From: Bacteroidia bacterium
GTDB taxonomy: Bacteria; Bacteroidota; Bacteroidia; CAILMK01; JBBDIG01
Reading direction: 5' to 3'
Assembly: GCA_040880525.1 (NCBI GenBank)
Contig: JBBDIG010000029.1
Location: forward strand, 1-32,046
DNA length: 32,046 bases
Below the pieces are notes generated by a model. The model did no database searches. It saw only the letters and a list, made by a program, of their open reading frames with translations, and was not told the origin of the DNA. This document shows positions 14,219 to 22,507 of this stretch, in pieces; position 1 is the stretch's first letter; each line of letters opens with the position of its first letter. A program made the translations under genes and the position numbers.

Positions 14219-14413
14219 AATTCAGGCCCATCCTTCCGGCAACTATACCGATCAGGCTCCCGTATGGGTGACGAATACCTTAATCGGATTTTGGTCTCAG
14301 TTGGCTCAGTACTTTCCAGGCTGTGATCTTTGGAATTTATAGTAACGTGCAATAGCCAACAACCTACCGTGAAACCATCCGTAACTCTGATTGATCGAGC
14401 AACCGGGAAGGGC
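14219..14413. other. Intergenic stretch without recognised content
   Basis: No convincing gene, repeat or structured RNA seen on either strand between clpB fragment C and the toxin-antitoxin promoter. The open frame on the minus strand here has no coding character that I recognise. Confidence 0.5.
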
Positions 14414-14444
14414 TTGTTTCTTGATAAGGAAACTTCTAACTTTG
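14414..14444 (+). promoter_or_regulatory. Promoter of the RelE/Xre toxin-antitoxin pair
   Basis: TTG at 14414-14416, a 20-base spacer and TAACTTTG at 14437-14444 match the Bacteroidota -33/-7 pattern well. Transcription would begin near 14451, about 15 nt before the ATG at 14466. Confidence 0.55.
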
Positions 14445-14501
14445 TAATTAATAAACACCATTGCAATGGCCTGAAGGTTTAATATAGAATTTTCGCAAGA
14501 A

Positions 14502-14804
14502 GTGTTGGACTTTCTGGATCAACTGGAGGAAAAGGCACGAGATAAGATTTTATTCAATGTTGATAAGGTCAAGATTGAGAATGACCCGAAGCGCTTTAAA
14601 AGGTTGAATAAAGATATTGGGGAATTCAGAACTCTTTATGCCAAGAAACAATATCGGCTCTTTGCCTTTTGGGACAAGTCCGACAACCAAGTTACCATAG
14701 TGGTGGCTACACATGGGATTATTAAGAAAACCCAAAAGACACCCAGGAAAGAAATAGACAAGGCCCTTCTAATGATGAAGGAATACTTTAATGCTAAAAA
14801 GTAG
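14502..14804 (+). CDS. RelE/HigB-like toxin, N-terminus uncertain
   Basis: About 100 aa from the GTG at 14502. RelE/ParE-superfamily features: a first helix with FLDQLEEKARDKIL, then strands EFRTLYAKKQYRLFAFWD and QVTIVVATHGIIKKTQKTP, with a charged C-terminal helix. Proteins of this group usually cleave mRNA at the ribosome. The frame is open further upstream and encodes F-N-I-E-F-S-Q-E, which resembles the normal first beta strand, so GTG 14502 probably gives a shortened protein. The in-frame ATG at 14466 is well placed relative to the promoter but is followed by GCC TGA. Either a rare start (ATA 14484) is used or the toxin is inactivated. It is followed after 5 bases by its antitoxin. Confidence 0.8.
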   Translation: MLDFLDQLEEKARDKILFNVDKVKIENDPKRFKRLNKDIGEFRTLYAKKQYRLFAFWDKSDNQVTIVVATHGIIKKTQKTPRKEIDKALLMMKEYFNAKK

Positions 14805-14809
14805 GAATT

Positions 14810-15121
14810 ATGAAAACATTCAGCTTTGAGGAAGTGAAAGACCGTTACCTCGGCAAAAGAGGAACTGAAAAACGGGAAAAATACGAATATGAAGTAAGGC
14901 TTGACCTAATTGGCGAGGCGATTAAAAAAGCCCGGAAAGAACGGAATTTGACGCAGGAGCAATTAGGTGAACTTGTCGGAGTCAAGAAAGCACAAATTTC
15001 AAAAATCGAAAATAACCTGACGGACGCCCGGTTCGAAACTATTCTAAAAGTGTTCCGAGCCTTGAATGCCAAAATCAGCTTTAATGTGGAGTTGCTGAAT
15101 GATAAGCTAAGCTTGACGTAA
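14810..15121 (+). CDS. Xre-family antitoxin of the RelE-like toxin
   Basis: A 103-aa protein with a helix-turn-helix at about residues 30-85 (IKKARKERNLTQEQLGELV, then KKAQISKIENN) and an N-terminal charged extension. It starts 5 bases after the toxin stop; this toxin-first order is typical of HigBA-type modules. The protein should neutralise the toxin and repress the promoter at 14414-14444. The gene looks intact even though the toxin's start is doubtful. Confidence 0.87.
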   Translation: MKTFSFEEVKDRYLGKRGTEKREKYEYEVRLDLIGEAIKKARKERNLTQEQLGELVGVKKAQISKIENNLTDARFETILKVFRALNAKISFNVELLNDKLSLT

Positions 15122-15179
15122 TATTCGCCAGGCTCTTGGCTTCTTCCAAAGAACCCCGCTTGCCGCAGAACCCTTTAGT

Positions 15180-15242
15180 ATGATTTTGTTGCCTGTAAGC
15201 TTGAGAGAAATGGCAGAAGTAAAGATTATTGATTATCACTAA
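15180..15242 (+). pseudogene. 3' remnant of a HigB toxin gene
   Basis: The last codons before a TAA at 15240-15242 read AEVKIIDYH, closely resembling the conserved C-terminus of HigB toxins (..VEIVDYH). The TAA lies one base before the higA ATG at 15244, the usual higB-higA spacing. Upstream of about 15200 no HigB sequence can be followed and no start is available, so only the toxin's tail remains. Short match, but both position and motif fit. Confidence 0.5.
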
Positions 15243-15243
15243 T

Positions 15244-15582
15244 ATGGAACAATTACCAAATATACATCCGGGAGAAGTATTGAAGGAAGAATTCCTTATC
15301 CCTCTTGGTATTTCAGCTTATCGGCTTTGCAAGGATATCGAGATTCCGCAAACAAGATTGAGTGAGATTCTTAAAGGACGCAGAAGAATTACTGCTGACA
15401 CCGCGTTGCGCTTAAGCCGCTATTTCGGAACCAGCGCCAAGTTTTGGCTGGGATTGCAGAATGATTATGATATTGAAGAAGAGGAAAGAGAGAAGAAAAC
15501 TGCATTTGCGAGGATAAAGACCCTTAAACCATTTCCTTATTCCAATGCTTTAACGGAAGGGGAATTGAAGGGAAGGTTTTGA
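15244..15582 (+). CDS. higA: HigA-family antitoxin, apparently orphaned
   Basis: A 112-aa protein from ATG 15244; an in-frame TTG at 15229 would overlap the toxin remnant. It shows HigA features: NIHPGEVLKEEFL..LGIS at the N-terminus, a helix-turn-helix (YRLCKDIEIPQTRLSEILKG) and LSRYFGTSAKFWLGLQNDYD. HigA binds HigB and represses the operon. Only the last codons of a HigB gene remain upstream, so the antitoxin may persist as a stand-alone regulator or as immunity against related toxins. It converges with the minus-strand gene ending at 15593. Confidence 0.9.
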   Translation: MEQLPNIHPGEVLKEEFLIPLGISAYRLCKDIEIPQTRLSEILKGRRRITADTALRLSRYFGTSAKFWLGLQNDYDIEEEEREKKTAFARIKTLKPFPYSNALTEGELKGRF

Positions 15583-15592
15583 TTTAGAAATT

Positions 15593-16069
15593 TTAGAATG
15601 ATCTCACAGCTCTAACAAGAACTTCATCGTTAAAGGATCTCCAGATGGTTCTTCCTTGATGAAAATCCATAACAGATACGTAGTTGTAAATATTTATGTT
15701 ACTTGAGCAATAAGCATAAAACCAATAATTTGCATTTTTTTCTATAGGTAAAAAGGCAATTAATTGATGATTACCCTCACTTAAGGCTTTGTTGACATTA
15801 AACCTATGTGTCCAAAGCAGCACCAATTCATCAATAGAAGGCAGATACCAGTTACTGTCCAAATTGTTCTGGATCCAGTTTTTAACCGGGCTGTTAGTGA
15901 TCAAGCCCGTATTGAACTTCCCATCCCAACTTCGGGTGCTATCAGAGATGAATGGATTTATTCCCATTATGGCCCTTCCTTCTATTTTAGACACAATTAA
16001 ACCGTGCTGCTTGCCATCTTTGCCATGATAAACATGGAATACAATCCCTCCAAGCGTATCCTGCCCCAA
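15593..16069 (-). CDS. DUF1566/Lcl-like protein, probably 5'-truncated
   Basis: The protein has GGIVFHVYHG near its start, an NWYLPSIDELVLLW segment in the middle and ends VRAVRSF. These fit the Lcl C-terminal/DUF1566 type of secreted beta-rich domain common in Bacteroidota. The frame is open upstream to 16159 but contains no ATG and no signal peptide; the only start (TTG 16069) falls directly at the domain edge. The gene has therefore probably lost its 5' end, where the promoter region of the divergent giant gene now lies. Function unknown. Confidence 0.6.
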   Translation of the reverse strand: MGQDTLGGIVFHVYHGKDGKQHGLIVSKIEGRAIMGINPFISDSTRSWDGKFNTGLITNSPVKNWIQNNLDSNWYLPSIDELVLLWTHRFNVNKALSEGNHQLIAFLPIEKNANYWFYAYCSSNINIYNYVSVMDFHQGRTIWRSFNDEVLVRAVRSF

Positions 16070-16188
16070 ATAAAATTTATTCTGTGGAAAGTAAATGTGG
16101 TATTTTGCAGTACTAATTGGGCTCAGGAAAATATTTTCTTCCCCGGATTGAACCTCATTTTATGTTCTTTATATTGAGCATGGCCAAT

Positions 16189-16196
16189 TATCTTTG
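16189..16196 (+). promoter_or_regulatory. -7 box (TATCTTTG) of the giant beta-helix gene
   Basis: An exact TAnnTTTG match 20 bases before the ATG at 16216, giving a leader of about 13 nt. The -33 region is weak. This supports ATG 16216 over upstream TTG/ATG starts, since the signal peptide also begins there. Confidence 0.5.
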
Positions 16197-16215
16197 TAAA
16201 CTAACGAAATCAAAA

Positions 16216-19200
16216 ATGAGAACATTCTTTCTGTTAACCCTGATTTTTTTAATCTGCCATGCAAAAATCCAATCCCAGTGCATGTCTGGGGCATACACCA
16301 TTGGCAGGTATGCGGCTGACTATGAAAACGTGGGAACTGCGGTAGCCGACTTGAAATCCAATGGAGTATGCGGTCCTGTGGTATTTCATGTGGAAGATGG
16401 CGTCTATAATGGCAGCATCACTATCCCGGCAATAAATGGTGCATCGAATACCAACACGATCACGATTGAAGGCGCCAATGGCAACAATAGCTTTGTAACT
16501 ATTAGTACTACATCTTCGGCCACCGATACTTTCAGTTATATATGGAAGTTGGATGGTGCCAGTCATTTCATTCTCAAACACCTCACTTTTGCCCGTAATG
16601 GCAGTGAAAGGTACTGCACCAATGTTATTTTGACCAATGGGGCATCCAATAATCAATTCTTAAATAACCGTTTTTTGGGATCAATGCATTCTAAAGTGAT
16701 TGGCAACAGCCCATTGTTGCTTGCTTTGGGAGGGTCTAATAATTTCAATATACTCCAGGGAAATGATTTTGAAAATCTTGGTGAGGGAGTAAGAATAGAG
16801 GGCTCCAACCTATCTTATGATACTGCCAATGTAATTTCTGGAAATTCCTTCTACTGCGAAAGAACTTCACCCGTTTACATGATTTACCAGCACCAGTTGG
16901 TTATAGAAGGTAATTTTTTCGATTATAAGAATCCACTCTCTGGCTATAGCACCTTAAAAATTCTATATACTGATGGAAGCCTTATTATAAAGGACAACGA
17001 TGCATCAGGCGGTGGAGAAGGTTTAATAATTATGGATCATTTGGGTGATTCCGCCAGCCCTTCATTAATTGCCAATAACGCTATAGTTGGCAACTATATA
17101 ACCTTTAGGGTTGAGCGGTGCCATTATATTGATATTGTAAACAATACTATTAAAGGCAATAGTAAATCCCTGTACCTGCGGACGTCCGGACACATCAATA
17201 TTTTCAATAATAATTTGATGGCTAACTATAATGACGCTTATGAAGTCTGGAATGATGTAACTGACCTTCAATCTGACCATAATAATATTTATGCCGGTGG
17301 CCGCCTGCTATATTATCATTATTTAAGTAAAAATTCTATTGCCGAAATACTGGCGCTCGGAATTGACAGCCACTCCGTTTCGGTGGCCCCACAGTTTGTA
17401 AATCCTGATAACCTGAGACCCCTGAGTGATGTAGACTTGAACGGGGCAGGAACACCGTGGCCGGGCATTTCGAGTGATCTCGATGGAAATGTCCGTAATT
17501 CATTGCATCCGGATATTGGTGCTTTTGAGTTTGACCTTCCTGATGAGAATATCACCATCACAGGCTACAATTACGAAAGTTCCCACCACCGTTGCGAAGG
17601 CTTTTCAGATATAAAGATCAACGTCAGGAATTTCGGGGGCGAAACCATTACTACATTTAAAGTGCAGTGGGAGGTTAATGGTGTCCGCCAGCCCGACTAT
17701 AGCTGGAACGGCACCTTAAATTCCGGTGATACCGCCCAGGATATTTTAATAGGAAGCCATTACTTTGACAGTGACACGGCATACGACCTTCTTATATGGA
17801 CGTCCGACCCAAACCAGAAACAGGATGCCGTAACAAAAGGGGATACCCTCTGGATTCCGAATGTCAGGACGAGGATGAGTGGAAACTACACCATTGGGGG
17901 TCATCAGCCTCATTATACCTCTTTCACAGCGGCTGTGAATGACCTTGACGAACGAGGAATATGTGGGCCAGTTACCTTTGAGGTGCGCACCGGGTTTTAC
18001 GAGGACGACTTTACAATCCCCAAAATAGATGGGGCTACGGACACGAGCTGGATAACTTTCAGGGGTGAATCAGAAGATTCAACCGGGGCAGTTCTTTTTT
18101 ATTCCGGAAATGAGGCCTCGGACGGTGGTGAATACCTGCATTTTGAAAAGCTAACCTTTACCGGGGAACTTCGGTATGCCAGCGGTAACAACCAGATATT
18201 GTTGCCGCTCAAATTTGTTAAAAATGTCACAATAAATAACTGTGCATTTATCGGGGACCTGGACGGAATCGCACTTAGTTTAATCGGTAGCCACCAAATA
18301 AAGGTAAAGGATTCTTATTTTTATGGTTGTAACGATGGGATAACGGGAAACGTTGATGCGTTTACAATAGATGGTTGCATTTTCGATAACCAACAGCGAC
18401 AATGCCTCGCATTAAGTACAGCCAATAGCGGCATGGTTACCAATAACCATTTTCGGCCTTTTAGAAATGTTAGTTTTAATAATAAGGCCGTGCAGATAAA
18501 TGGGAATAAAAACCTGGTGGAAAATAACCAGATGGTTTTTAATGGAATATACGGTTTCCACCTGGCGGGTTCCAGACCGGTTTTTAGAAATAATATCGTG
18601 ACCGCCATGAATACCGGCCAGACATATTGCTACGGAGGTGGATCAAACTCGGCAAGGATATATAACAATACCATGATATCCTACGGCAATTCAGTCATTT
18701 ATAAGCATATTGGAGAATATAATGTGAACAATATTTATGTGAACCTGGGAGGTGGGAAAATTTCTGATGAAGCACTTTATTACTTCTATACTAAGCAATC
18801 GGACTACAATGTGTACTATACCACAGGCAGCCAACTTTTTCACACGGTTGATTCCTTGCAAGGCCACATAAACGCCAGTCAGCTTGACTCTCACTCGATC
18901 CACTATATGCCCGCTTTTATTGGCAATACCGGTTTAATTGATTACGATTCATCACTGGCGAAAGCAGGGGATACCATCAATTTTTACGCTGACATTTTTG
19001 GTGCAGAGCGGGATTCTTCCCAACCTGATATCGGGGCGCATCAATTTTCTGCGGACGGTAACTGGGATGCAGGCATTGTGTGGGTAAACAAACCCCATAA
19101 CGATTGTCATGGCTACCCGGCTATCAAAGTTAAGATCAGGAATTTTGGTATGGATACCCTGAAGTTTGTGAGGGTTTCAGGAAAGGTGAATACTTTAAAC

Positions 19201-22200
19201 CTGCCGGCAAAGACCTACAAGTTGAATTTGCCACCGGGCGATACCACGGGAGAGCTTTTTCTTGCAGAATATTCATTTAGCTACGACACATTATATACGC
19301 TTAAGCTGTGGAGCGACTTTGCCTCAGATGCGAACCGCAACAACGACACACTTACTACGCTTCCATTTTATAACCGCATGGCGGGGAGCTATACCATTGG
19401 CGGAAAAGATTTTGACTTCCGAGACCTGGTGGAAGCCGCCCACACACTGGAAAGTCTCGGTATATGCGATTCGGTGATCTTTAATATGCGTAACGGTACC
19501 TATGAGCAAAACCTGACCATAAACCGCACACCGGGCGCAGGACCCGCTAAACGGGTCATATTCCAGTCGGAGATGAAAGACAGCTCCCTGGTAAACATTA
19601 TTTTTTCAAATCGCAACCAGACCACGTTGGTATTGAATAATGTTCACTATCTCGAATTTCATCATCTCGGAATATTGAATAATTATTATGGAAATAATCA
19701 GGCTTTAAAATTTAACGGGCATTCTAATCATTTTGCAATATATGGATGCTTGGTGGAGGGTGAAATTGAGGTTGCCAGCAATTCAACATTGAGCCACAGC
19801 ATATTTACAAACAGCAGGTTTTTTAAAGGAGAAATGATGCTTAATGGAATTGATACCAGCGTGTGGTCAGAAAATAACATCATCCGGCATAATACTTTTG
19901 AGGACGTGTTAATTTCAATGGATTATCAAAGGGCATTGGTTTTTACAGATAACACCTTGTCTTCCATTGAAATGTCAAGTTTAGGTGATAGTGTATTTAT
20001 TGAAAGAAATAAAATTCATGGCGGATATCTAAACAACCGGGGATTTATAGGTTACCTACAGTTGGACGGGTCCGTTGCCACGCCCCAATACCCCGTGATC
20101 ATAACCAACAATTTTATTGGTGGTGCTGATGGAGGTTTGCTAAGATTAGATCGTTCCGATCATGTCAAGATTTACCATAATACCATTTTTAATGGTGACG
20201 TCTATCTGAGAGGAACCGGTATTGACTTTCAAAACAATATCGTGGATGCAGGGAACGCGTCAAGGACTCTTTTGGAGACAAGGGCACCTATCACTATTTT
20301 TTCTGATTTTAATATCTATTATTCCAGCGATACTTTAAATTTTAAATCAACTGGATCTTTCTCTGGTTCTAAATCCCTGACCACATGGCGATCCATTACC
20401 GGATTAGATGCAAACTCCCGGTTTATTAAATCGAATGTGGTGGCTTCGCATCCCAAGGCTATAAATTCCAATGATTTACACATTATCCCCAACAGCCTGG
20501 TTCGGTTAACTGTCAACAATTCAATTTCATCAGTAGCTACTGACATTGATGGCAATGCTCGCCCTTTATCCTCTCCACATGCCGGTGCCCATGAGTACCA
20601 TCCTCAACATAACAATGCCGAGGCAGTATCCGTGGATAGCCCTGGAGTGGCTTGCAGCGGTACGCACGATATATGGGTGACGATCGCCAATCACGGCCTG
20701 GATACATTAAAGCAATTGCGCATACAATATGAGGTCAATGACAGTCTGCAGGTTCCCTTTAATTGGCAAGGCGCCCTGGCATCTTCAGACAGCCAGCAAG
20801 TGAAAATAGGTTCTGTGGCCATGCGTACCCTGGAGTCCATTTCCGTCAGGGCATGGAGCGAACTGCCCAATAATGCCGTGGACAGCTTTGCAATCTATGA
20901 TACCACTAAAAAGGTAGTAGTGCCAACTGCTATATCCGGCACCTACACCGTAGGACATGGAGGTGATTTTAATAATCTGATAGCGGCATGTGAGGTCTTG
21001 AATTACCGCGGTATTTGTGGCCCTGTGGTTTTAAACGTGCTGCCCGGGAGGTATTATGGCGGGGTTGCTTTGGTGAATGTAAGAGGGACATCACCACAGA
21101 ATACGATCACCATTCAGTCCATTGACCATGATTCTACTTCGGTAACTTTGGAATATGCCCCAAGCCATTGGCTCAGCAGTGAGAACCATATTTTGAAGAT
21201 CAGCGGTACCAATTATGTGCGTGTTAAGCATCTCACCTTTGACCCGATTTCTGATCGCTATGCGCAAGTACTGGTGCTTGAGAATTCAGGGCATGATTTA
21301 GTATTTCAAGGAAATATTTTTCACGGGAGGGAGGTAGCTGGTAGTCATGATAAAACGGTGACTCAGGAACCATCTAATCAATATTATTTTAGTAATGTAA
21401 AATTTCTAGGTAATATGTTTTTAGGAAGTCCTGATCCTTTCAAGGATTTTACCTGCGATAACGCTACGTTTTCCTTTAACAAGTTTGTAAATAGCAAAGC
21501 AAATATCTCCTTTCGCGGCAACAATTTTCAATTTATAAGCAACACGCTGGCTTCTGGAATTTACCTGTCTCTTTCAGACTCTTTTTTAATTAAAGGAAAT
21601 TTTATGAAGGGAATTTCATCCCATAGTCCGCCTTTAGTAATTTATAGGAGCAGCAATGGGATAATAACCAACAACTTTTTAAATTTTGAACTTGCGCAAA
21701 TATATGCGAGTACCATTCGGGTGGCATGGAGCAATAATATAGAAATAATCTACAATACAATCAGTGGCACCTCATATGACAGCCAGTCTGCTACGCTATT
21801 CATTGACACCCTGTGTTCCAATATCAGTTTTTATAATAACCAAATCACAGAAGAAGGATCAGGATATGTATTGATGGATGCTAAAGTACGCGCGACTGGC
21901 GATTACAATAATCTATATTCGAGGGGTGGAAAATATGCCTATGTAGGCGGGCAGGAAGCAAACTCATTGGCAGAATTACAGTCCTTTAGAGGTACCAACC
22001 TGAACAGCTTGTCAGAAGATCCACGATATCTTTCGGACAGTGTGATGATCCCGCTTAATGCCATTTTACAAGATAAGGGTACTCCATCAAGCACCGTTAT
22101 GGATGATTACTTCGGAAACGTAAGGAGCACCTCAACCCCCGATATTGGGGCGTACGAGTATGATCTTGAACAGGCCGATGGAGGCGTAACAGGCCTTTAT

Positions 22201-22491
22201 AGCCAGCATAAGACACCATGCCAGGGCGTCAATACTATATATGCACGAATTCGCAATTATGGGGTGGACACCCTCAAGTCACTTGTAATTAATTGGCAAG
22301 CAAATGATACCGCGCAGACTTCGGTTGTATGGACTGGAGCCTTGGCCCCTGGTTTATACAAAGATTCGATCGTGGTTGGATTTGCCCACGCCACAGAGGG
22401 CCTGGGCATTGAGGTGATGGCCTGGACTTCTGCGCCCAACGCCCAACGGTCAAGCCAATGGTTCGCATTCAGCGGACACCACTGCCTATAG
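16216..22491 (+). CDS. Giant beta-helix/CARDB surface protein, N-terminal part (frameshifted)
   Basis: The start at 16216 gives a signal peptide (MRTFFLLTLIFLICHAKIQS). Four modules follow, each a right-handed beta-helix (pectin-lyase-like) domain opening with G.YTIGG....L...GICGPV.F.V..G.Y (residues ~22, 555, 1055 and 1573), then a CARDB-like domain with C.G...I...I.N.G.DTL and W.G.L..GD (about 448, 953, 1462 and 1985). Such proteins are typically exported adhesins or polysaccharide-binding proteins. The frame ends in the fourth CARDB-like domain after a 7-bp tandem duplication at 22435-22448. Without it, the frame runs straight into 22508-25309, restoring about 3028 aa with a T9SS signal. 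As it stands the product lacks a sorting domain. Confidence 0.85.
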   Translation: MRTFFLLTLIFLICHAKIQSQCMSGAYTIGRYAADYENVGTAVADLKSNGVCGPVVFHVEDGVYNGSITIPAINGASNTNTITIEGANGNNSFVTISTTSSATDTFSYIWKLDGASHFILKHLTFARNGSERYCTNVILTNGASNNQFLNNRFLGSMHSKVIGNSPLLLALGGSNNFNILQGNDFENLGEGVRIEGSNLSYDTANVISGNSFYCERTSPVYMIYQHQLVIEGNFFDYKNPLSGYSTLKILYTDGSLIIKDNDASGGGEGLIIMDHLGDSASPSLIANNAIVGNYITFRVERCHYIDIVNNTIKGNSKSLYLRTSGHINIFNNNLMANYNDAYEVWNDVTDLQSDHNNIYAGGRLLYYHYLSKNSIAEILALGIDSHSVSVAPQFVNPDNLRPLSDVDLNGAGTPWPGISSDLDGNVRNSLHPDIGAFEFDLPDENITITGYNYESSHHRCEGFSDIKINVRNFGGETITTFKVQWEVNGVRQPDYSWNGTLNSGDTAQDILIGSHYFDSDTAYDLLIWTSDPNQKQDAVTKGDTLWIPNVRTRMSGNYTIGGHQPHYTSFTAAVNDLDERGICGPVTFEVRTGFYEDDFTIPKIDGATDTSWITFRGESEDSTGAVLFYSGNEASDGGEYLHFEKLTFTGELRYASGNNQILLPLKFVKNVTINNCAFIGDLDGIALSLIGSHQIKVKDSYFYGCNDGITGNVDAFTIDGCIFDNQQRQCLALSTANSGMVTNNHFRPFRNVSFNNKAVQINGNKNLVENNQMVFNGIYGFHLAGSRPVFRNNIVTAMNTGQTYCYGGGSNSARIYNNTMISYGNSVIYKHIGEYNVNNIYVNLGGGKISDEALYYFYTKQSDYNVYYTTGSQLFHTVDSLQGHINASQLDSHSIHYMPAFIGNTGLIDYDSSLAKAGDTINFYADIFGAERDSSQPDIGAHQFSADGNWDAGIVWVNKPHNDCHGYPAIKVKIRNFGMDTLKFVRVSGKVNTLNLPAKTYKLNLPPGDTTGELFLAEYSFSYDTLYTLKLWSDFASDANRNNDTLTTLPFYNRMAGSYTIGGKDFDFRDLVEAAHTLESLGICDSVIFNMRNGTYEQNLTINRTPGAGPAKRVIFQSEMKDSSLVNIIFSNRNQTTLVLNNVHYLEFHHLGILNNYYGNNQALKFNGHSNHFAIYGCLVEGEIEVASNSTLSHSIFTNSRFFKGEMMLNGIDTSVWSENNIIRHNTFEDVLISMDYQRALVFTDNTLSSIEMSSLGDSVFIERNKIHGGYLNNRGFIGYLQLDGSVATPQYPVIITNNFIGGADGGLLRLDRSDHVKIYHNTIFNGDVYLRGTGIDFQNNIVDAGNASRTLLETRAPITIFSDFNIYYSSDTLNFKSTGSFSGSKSLTTWRSITGLDANSRFIKSNVVASHPKAINSNDLHIIPNSLVRLTVNNSISSVATDIDGNARPLSSPHAGAHEYHPQHNNAEAVSVDSPGVACSGTHDIWVTIANHGLDTLKQLRIQYEVNDSLQVPFNWQGALASSDSQQVKIGSVAMRTLESISVRAWSELPNNAVDSFAIYDTTKKVVVPTAISGTYTVGHGGDFNNLIAACEVLNYRGICGPVVLNVLPGRYYGGVALVNVRGTSPQNTITIQSIDHDSTSVTLEYAPSHWLSSENHILKISGTNYVRVKHLTFDPISDRYAQVLVLENSGHDLVFQGNIFHGREVAGSHDKTVTQEPSNQYYFSNVKFLGNMFLGSPDPFKDFTCDNATFSFNKFVNSKANISFRGNNFQFISNTLASGIYLSLSDSFLIKGNFMKGISSHSPPLVIYRSSNGIITNNFLNFELAQIYASTIRVAWSNNIEIIYNTISGTSYDSQSATLFIDTLCSNISFYNNQITEEGSGYVLMDAKVRATGDYNNLYSRGGKYAYVGGQEANSLAELQSFRGTNLNSLSEDPRYLSDSVMIPLNAILQDKGTPSSTVMDDYFGNVRSTSTPDIGAYEYDLEQADGGVTGLYSQHKTPCQGVNTIYARIRNYGVDTLKSLVINWQANDTAQTSVVWTGALAPGLYKDSIVVGFAHATEGLGIEVMAWTSAPNAQRSSQWFAFSGHHCL
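22435..22448 (+). repeat. 7-bp tandem duplication causing a frameshift
   Basis: CCCAACG occurs twice in a row. Removing one copy joins S-A-P-N to G-Q-A-N-G-S-H-S-A-D-T-T-A-Y, giving an uninterrupted reading frame across the module boundary exactly where other modules have a D-T-rich linker before the next G-T-Y-T-I-G-G. Confidence 0.9.
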
Positions 22492-22507
22492 CTTTGCAAG
22501 TACCGCA

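Noticed and set aside
13994-14466. Minus-strand ORFs between the caspase operon and the toxin-antitoxin pair
   Set aside because: They are antisense to clpB fragment C and the promoter region and have no recognisable features.
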